A program made the position numbers and the translations under genes. A stretch of DNA of 17,869 nt from Thermofontimicrobium_A sp034505795 (lineage in GTDB: Bacteria; Zhuqueibacterota; Zhuqueibacteria; Thermofontimicrobiales; Thermofontimicrobiaceae). A model generated the notes under the pieces. It did no database searches. It saw nothing but the letters and a program-made list of their open reading frames with translations, and was not told the origin of the DNA. The DNA lies in the NCBI GenBank assembly GCA_034505795.1, contig JAPDQM010000078.1:1-17869 (forward strand), written 5' to 3'. Shown piece by piece: positions 14,277 through 17,869 of the stretch (its first letter is position 1; each line of letters opens with the position of its first letter).

Positions 14277-17200
14277 ATGGCAAAGCTAAGAATCATCGCC
14301 GCGCTTTTGTTTGGCTTGCTGGGAAGCAGAGCCGGCTTTCTGGTTGCTCAATTCAATGCCAGCAACACTGCCTTGTCCCCGCTTCCACTGGTAATTGCGG
14401 AGCGACAAACTACACCGCCTCAAGCGGCCGTTGCTTTTGCGCCCTCCGTAGTTACTAACAACACTGATGAAAATCTGAACGTTCGACTCATCGGTCGCTG
14501 GTCAACAGGCCCTTGCATGACGGTCACCGCCACTGAAAACAACAATCTGGTATATGTCGGCCGTGGGGGCTGGTTCGAAATCTTGAATTTCGCTGATCCC
14601 CGCTCTCCGACCCTGCTTGGTAAACTCTTGTTGCCGGGACCGGTGCTGGACATAGTCATCAACGCAACCTATGCCTATGTCGCCACGGGCCCAACGGGTT
14701 TGCAAATACTCGATATTGCCAATCCATACAGACCAACAATCTTAAGTTCTCTGGATACCCCAGGCTATGCTCAGGGGCTGGTAGCTTCCGCCCCTAATGA
14801 TCCTCCATATCTATACCTTGCAGATGGCGATAGCGGACTGCACGCCATCAGCATCGCCAATCCATACCTTCCCAAAATCAAAAGCTCAATCAAGCTAACC
14901 GGCGGTGCACTCGCAATCGACATCCGCGGGGGGCTCTATGCTTATGTTGCCAGCGGTGTTGGAGGAGTGCGAATTATTGATATTTCTTCTTTTGATCTAA
15001 TAGAAGTTGCGTCACATGTTACATCCAGTGAAGCTATCGATGTTGCTGTGAATAGCACGCGTGCTTTTGTTGCCTTGCGTGAGACGGGCATCTTCGTATT
15101 GGATATAAGCAATTCCCGTTATCCACAACCGATTGACTCTCTCAAGACATCCTGGAATGCCCGTAAGATCAGCTTGTTTGGCAAATACGCCTTCGTCGCC
15201 GCGGGCGATGCGGGACTCAGGGTCATCGATATCTTCGATTCTCCTCGCATTCGGGAGATCAGCCATTATGACACCGATGGCTTTACCTACGATCTGTCTC
15301 CCACATTTAACAACGTTTTCCTGGCTGATGGAACCAACGGCATTCGCCAGATCAACCTCGATAATCATTTCGACCCCCGGGAGACGAGCCATTTTCTGAC
15401 GGGCAGCCAGGTTCGGGGCATCAGTGTCACCAACAATTATGCCTTTCTGGCCACCGGTCACTCAGGACTGACAGTGCTAGATCTGAGCCAACCGAACCAG
15501 CCCCAGGAAATTGCTACGCTGATGCTCACTGGTTTTGCCGAAGATGTGGCCATGCAGGGCAACAACTATGCTTATGTCACTCTATTGGGCCAGGGATTGC
15601 AGGTAGTTGATGTTACCGTGCCATCAGCGCCCAGATACGTCGGCAGCTTAAATCAAAATTTAACGTCCAATCGAATCGTTATTGCAGACTCACTGGCATT
15701 CGTTTCAGGCCTTGCCAGCGGTCTGCATGTAATCGATATTTCAAATCCAGCACAGCCGAAAGCAATTGGAATTTATCCGACTACAGGCCAGGCCAATGGC
15801 CTTGCCTGGCATCAAAATAAGATCTTCCTGGCGGCCAGCGACGGCCTGCATATTATCGATGTTGCGAATCCCCGGCAACCGCAATCGGTGGCTTTCTGGC
15901 CAACTCCAGCCATCAGCGTTGCCGTAACCGAGCCATACGTTTACCTCGGCACCGACAAAGATGGCCTGCGCATGCTCGACATCTCCAACCCGAGCGCGCC
16001 AAGGGAGATCAGCCATTTTGCTCTGGCAGAGGCAGCACAGGAACTGCAAGTTTTTGGAAGATATCTTTACGTTGCTAACGCCACTGGTGGGATACGAATC
16101 TTCAATGTATTCGACCCAGTGCAGCCACAAGAAGCCGGCTATTACCGCAGCGGCGGCTCGATCTATGATCTCGTGGTCGATGATAAGTTCATCTATTCGT
16201 CCGACCTGAGCGATGGGCTATATATCCTGCAGTTTTTGGGCACACTGAACAATGTGCCCCCGGCTGCACCAACGCTGCTCTCTCCCGGCACTGGAACCCA
16301 TCTCCCGAATTCCCGGCCGCAGCTCGCCTGGCAAATCCCGGTGGATGAGAATGACGATCTCCTACATTTTCGGCTGGAACTTACTGCGGACAATCGGTGG
16401 CAAGCCTTTGTTCGGGAATACGATTCACGACGGCAGCCCGAACTCTTCCAGCCGCAGCCACCGTTGCCTCAGGGCAGCGGAACCGTAACCTTGATACCGC
16501 CATTGAATTTGCGGGATGGCACCTGGTACTGGCGCGCTGTAGCCTGGGATGGCCTGGCCTATGGTGATCTTTCCGACGTTTGGAATTTCGTGGTGGATAC
16601 CACACCACCAGTTTTCAGAGATGTCAGTTTCATCAATCCTAGTTATCCGCCAAATTGGTACCAACCCCAACAGGATTCGATGATCAATGTTATCGTGGAC
16701 TATGATGAGCTTCATCCGCAACGACTAACGTTAGCGACATCGCTCATTCAAGACACCCTTAGCCAGACCATCCTGCGCGGTGGAATGAATCAATCCGCCA
16801 GATTCGGGTTCATCCCCCAAATCAAAACCGATGGCCACTACCCGCTATTCATCACGCTGATCGATAGCGCAGGCAACCGCACCTCCAGCACAGATACCGT
16901 GAACCTGGATCAATCGCCACCGAGCGGCTATTTTAGCGATGCGCCCGATACCGTTCGGCAGGGTGAACGTTATGTGGTGCATGTGCGAGGCGCAACTGAT
17001 GGCTCTGGCTGCGGTGTCCAGTACATTTATCTTGATGCCTTTACCACTGCCGGTGGTAATCCAACCACGGCGCGGGACTCTTTGATTGGCATGAACGAGC
17101 CAGGTATTTATTTTTATCGCTATTTTGCTGAAGACCATCTGAAAAATCGTGGTGTCATTCGAACAGATACCACCATCGTGTTGCCGCCTTCAATACAGGT

Positions 17201-17869
17201 GCCGATTTTCCCTGTCCTGGCAGCGGATACGGTGTTCGCCGGCGAGAGTTTTTGGGTGGATGTCCAAATTGGCACAGCACAGGAGCCAGTGGCGCATCTT
17301 CTTCATACCCGCTTCACTTTGAATTTTGATCCAACAGAAGCCATTGAGGTGGTTGCGAACGATAGCATTATTCCAGGGAACCTATTCGGGGCAAATGTGA
17401 CCATTTCCCATCAGCTCGACGAAGGCAATGGGAAAATTACCTTTGATATTCAACAGGCAAACCACGTCGGTGGCGCCGATGGCTTCGGAAGCGCCGTCCG
17501 AATTAAATTTCGCTGCCGTTCCGACATCTCCTATAGCACAATGGCGCAGTTCTCTATCACTGAAGCTACCGCTACAGATGCCTGGAATTTTCCCATCGAC
17601 TTGATTCCAGGCACGGCAAGCCTCTGGTTGGTGAAGCCGCTCTCCGACTTTGTCATGACCATTACACCAGAATCTCAAACCATTTTTCCTGGCGACAGTA
17701 CATTTTTTCAGCTTTCATTTCTGCCAATCGGCCGGTTTCAAGGATCAATCCAGCTAACGGTGAGCGGAGTTCCGCTGGCCATGCAAGCTAGGTACCCCAC
17801 GCAACCATTTGCCATTCCCGATTCGTTCCGCATGATCATTACAAGTACCAATGAACTCGTCCCGGCCGA
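14277..17869 (+). CDS. Exported LVIVD-propeller / Ig-like / cohesin-domain protein, 3' end missing
   Basis: The frame is open for 1197 codons to the right edge. The start is set by AGGAG five bases before the ATG and by a signal peptide (residues 1-24, ending LVAQ). Residues 93-656 hold 14 LVIVD-type repeats of 39-46 residues, beginning at 93, 134, 180, 223, 264, 306, 348, 390, 433, 475, 517, 556, 598 and 640. Each has a YVA.G..GL.ILDISNP core, and 14 fits two seven-bladed beta-propellers. Next come an FN3/Ig-like domain (about 660-780, WYWRAVAWDG), further Ig-like strands (780-970) and a cohesin-like domain (about 975-1121, starting VFAGESFWVDVQIG). The start of a further beta domain (from 1123, ITPESQTIFPGDS) is cut by the edge. 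The protein is probably a surface or secreted binding protein; a T9SS sorting domain at the missing end would be expected but is not seen. The ligand is unknown. Confidence 0.88.
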   Translation, partial: MAKLRIIAALLFGLLGSRAGFLVAQFNASNTALSPLPLVIAERQTTPPQAAVAFAPSVVTNNTDENLNVRLIGRWSTGPCMTVTATENNNLVYVGRGGWFEILNFADPRSPTLLGKLLLPGPVLDIVINATYAYVATGPTGLQILDIANPYRPTILSSLDTPGYAQGLVASAPNDPPYLYLADGDSGLHAISIANPYLPKIKSSIKLTGGALAIDIRGGLYAYVASGVGGVRIIDISSFDLIEVASHVTSSEAIDVAVNSTRAFVALRETGIFVLDISNSRYPQPIDSLKTSWNARKISLFGKYAFVAAGDAGLRVIDIFDSPRIREISHYDTDGFTYDLSPTFNNVFLADGTNGIRQINLDNHFDPRETSHFLTGSQVRGISVTNNYAFLATGHSGLTVLDLSQPNQPQEIATLMLTGFAEDVAMQGNNYAYVTLLGQGLQVVDVTVPSAPRYVGSLNQNLTSNRIVIADSLAFVSGLASGLHVIDISNPAQPKAIGIYPTTGQANGLAWHQNKIFLAASDGLHIIDVANPRQPQSVAFWPTPAISVAVTEPYVYLGTDKDGLRMLDISNPSAPREISHFALAEAAQELQVFGRYLYVANATGGIRIFNVFDPVQPQEAGYYRSGGSIYDLVVDDKFIYSSDLSDGLYILQFLGTLNNVPPAAPTLLSPGTGTHLPNSRPQLAWQIPVDENDDLLHFRLELTADNRWQAFVREYDSRRQPELFQPQPPLPQGSGTVTLIPPLNLRDGTWYWRAVAWDGLAYGDLSDVWNFVVDTTPPVFRDVSFINPSYPPNWYQPQQDSMINVIVDYDELHPQRLTLATSLIQDTLSQTILRGGMNQSARFGFIPQIKTDGHYPLFITLIDSAGNRTSSTDTVNLDQSPPSGYFSDAPDTVRQGERYVVHVRGATDGSGCGVQYIYLDAFTTAGGNPTTARDSLIGMNEPGIYFYRYFAEDHLKNRGVIRTDTTIVLPPSIQVPIFPVLAADTVFAGESFWVDVQIGTAQEPVAHLLHTRFTLNFDPTEAIEVVANDSIIPGNLFGANVTISHQLDEGNGKITFDIQQANHVGGADGFGSAVRIKFRCRSDISYSTMAQFSITEATATDAWNFPIDLIPGTASLWLVKPLSDFVMTITPESQTIFPGDSTFFQLSFLPIGRFQGSIQLTVSGVPLAMQARYPTQPFAIPDSFRMIITSTNELVPA

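Noticed and set aside
14261..14458. An ATG at 14261 opening a 65-codon frame over the start of the LVIVD gene
   Set aside because: It has no ribosome site of its own. The frame beginning at 14277 has AGGAG, a signal peptide and a reading frame open to the window edge.
14660..16245. Periodic short DNA similarities that could be read as a tandem DNA repeat
   Set aside because: They come from the 14 LVIVD protein repeats. At the DNA level the units have diverged and do not form a satellite or CRISPR-like array.

Overview
This window looks like chromosome from a Gram-negative bacterium of the FCB group (Bacteroidota, Ignavibacteriota, Calditrichota, KSB1 and relatives) that uses a type IX secretion system (T9SS). 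The main evidence is two adjacent PorU-type C25 peptidases, each with an NYPNPF- or NFPNPF-type FlgD-like C-terminal sorting domain, followed by a large secreted LVIVD-propeller/cohesin protein. Base composition is moderate and coding sequence is dense. The better promoter candidates are of the TTGACT/TATATT sigma-70 kind. The exact phylum cannot be fixed from this sequence alone.

Layout. Positions 1-1897 hold a minus-strand pair: a GMC flavoprotein of the cholesterol-oxidase type, followed 46 bases downstream by a secreted metallo-beta-lactamase-fold hydrolase that runs off the left edge. A 366-base divergent promoter region follows, with small inverted repeats. Positions 2264-10398 carry two tandem plus-strand PorU-like genes (1324 and 1348 codons), alike from end to end and both with an intact His/Cys pair. 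A 511-base gap with several hairpins leads to rlmD (10910-12331), a TRAM/[4Fe-4S]/SAM 23S rRNA uracil-C5 methyltransferase. The next gap of 624 bases contains a 111-base imperfect palindromic element that looks like two inverted copies of a short dispersed repeat.

Positions 12956-13993 encode a TIR domain joined to a DUF1566 (Lcl C-terminal, lectin-like) domain. Its 3' end has a run of NNC/NNT codons, a GC-only stretch and a small perfect hairpin, an arrangement reminiscent of the target genes of diversity-generating retroelements. No reverse transcriptase is present in the window. From 14277 to the right edge runs an incomplete gene for an exported protein with 14 LVIVD repeats (probably two seven-bladed propellers), Ig/FN3-like domains, a cohesin-like domain and the start of another beta domain.

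How the genes may work together. The two PorU-like proteins would process and attach T9SS cargo at the outer membrane. The large LVIVD/cohesin protein is the kind of surface protein that carries a T9SS sorting domain, but its C-terminus lies outside the window. The TIR-DUF1566 gene is a plausible sensor/effector of a conflict or signalling system and has no clear functional tie to its neighbours. The strongest leads are the duplicated sortase, the TIR-DUF1566 gene with its possible variable region, and the palindromic repeat at 12444-12554.
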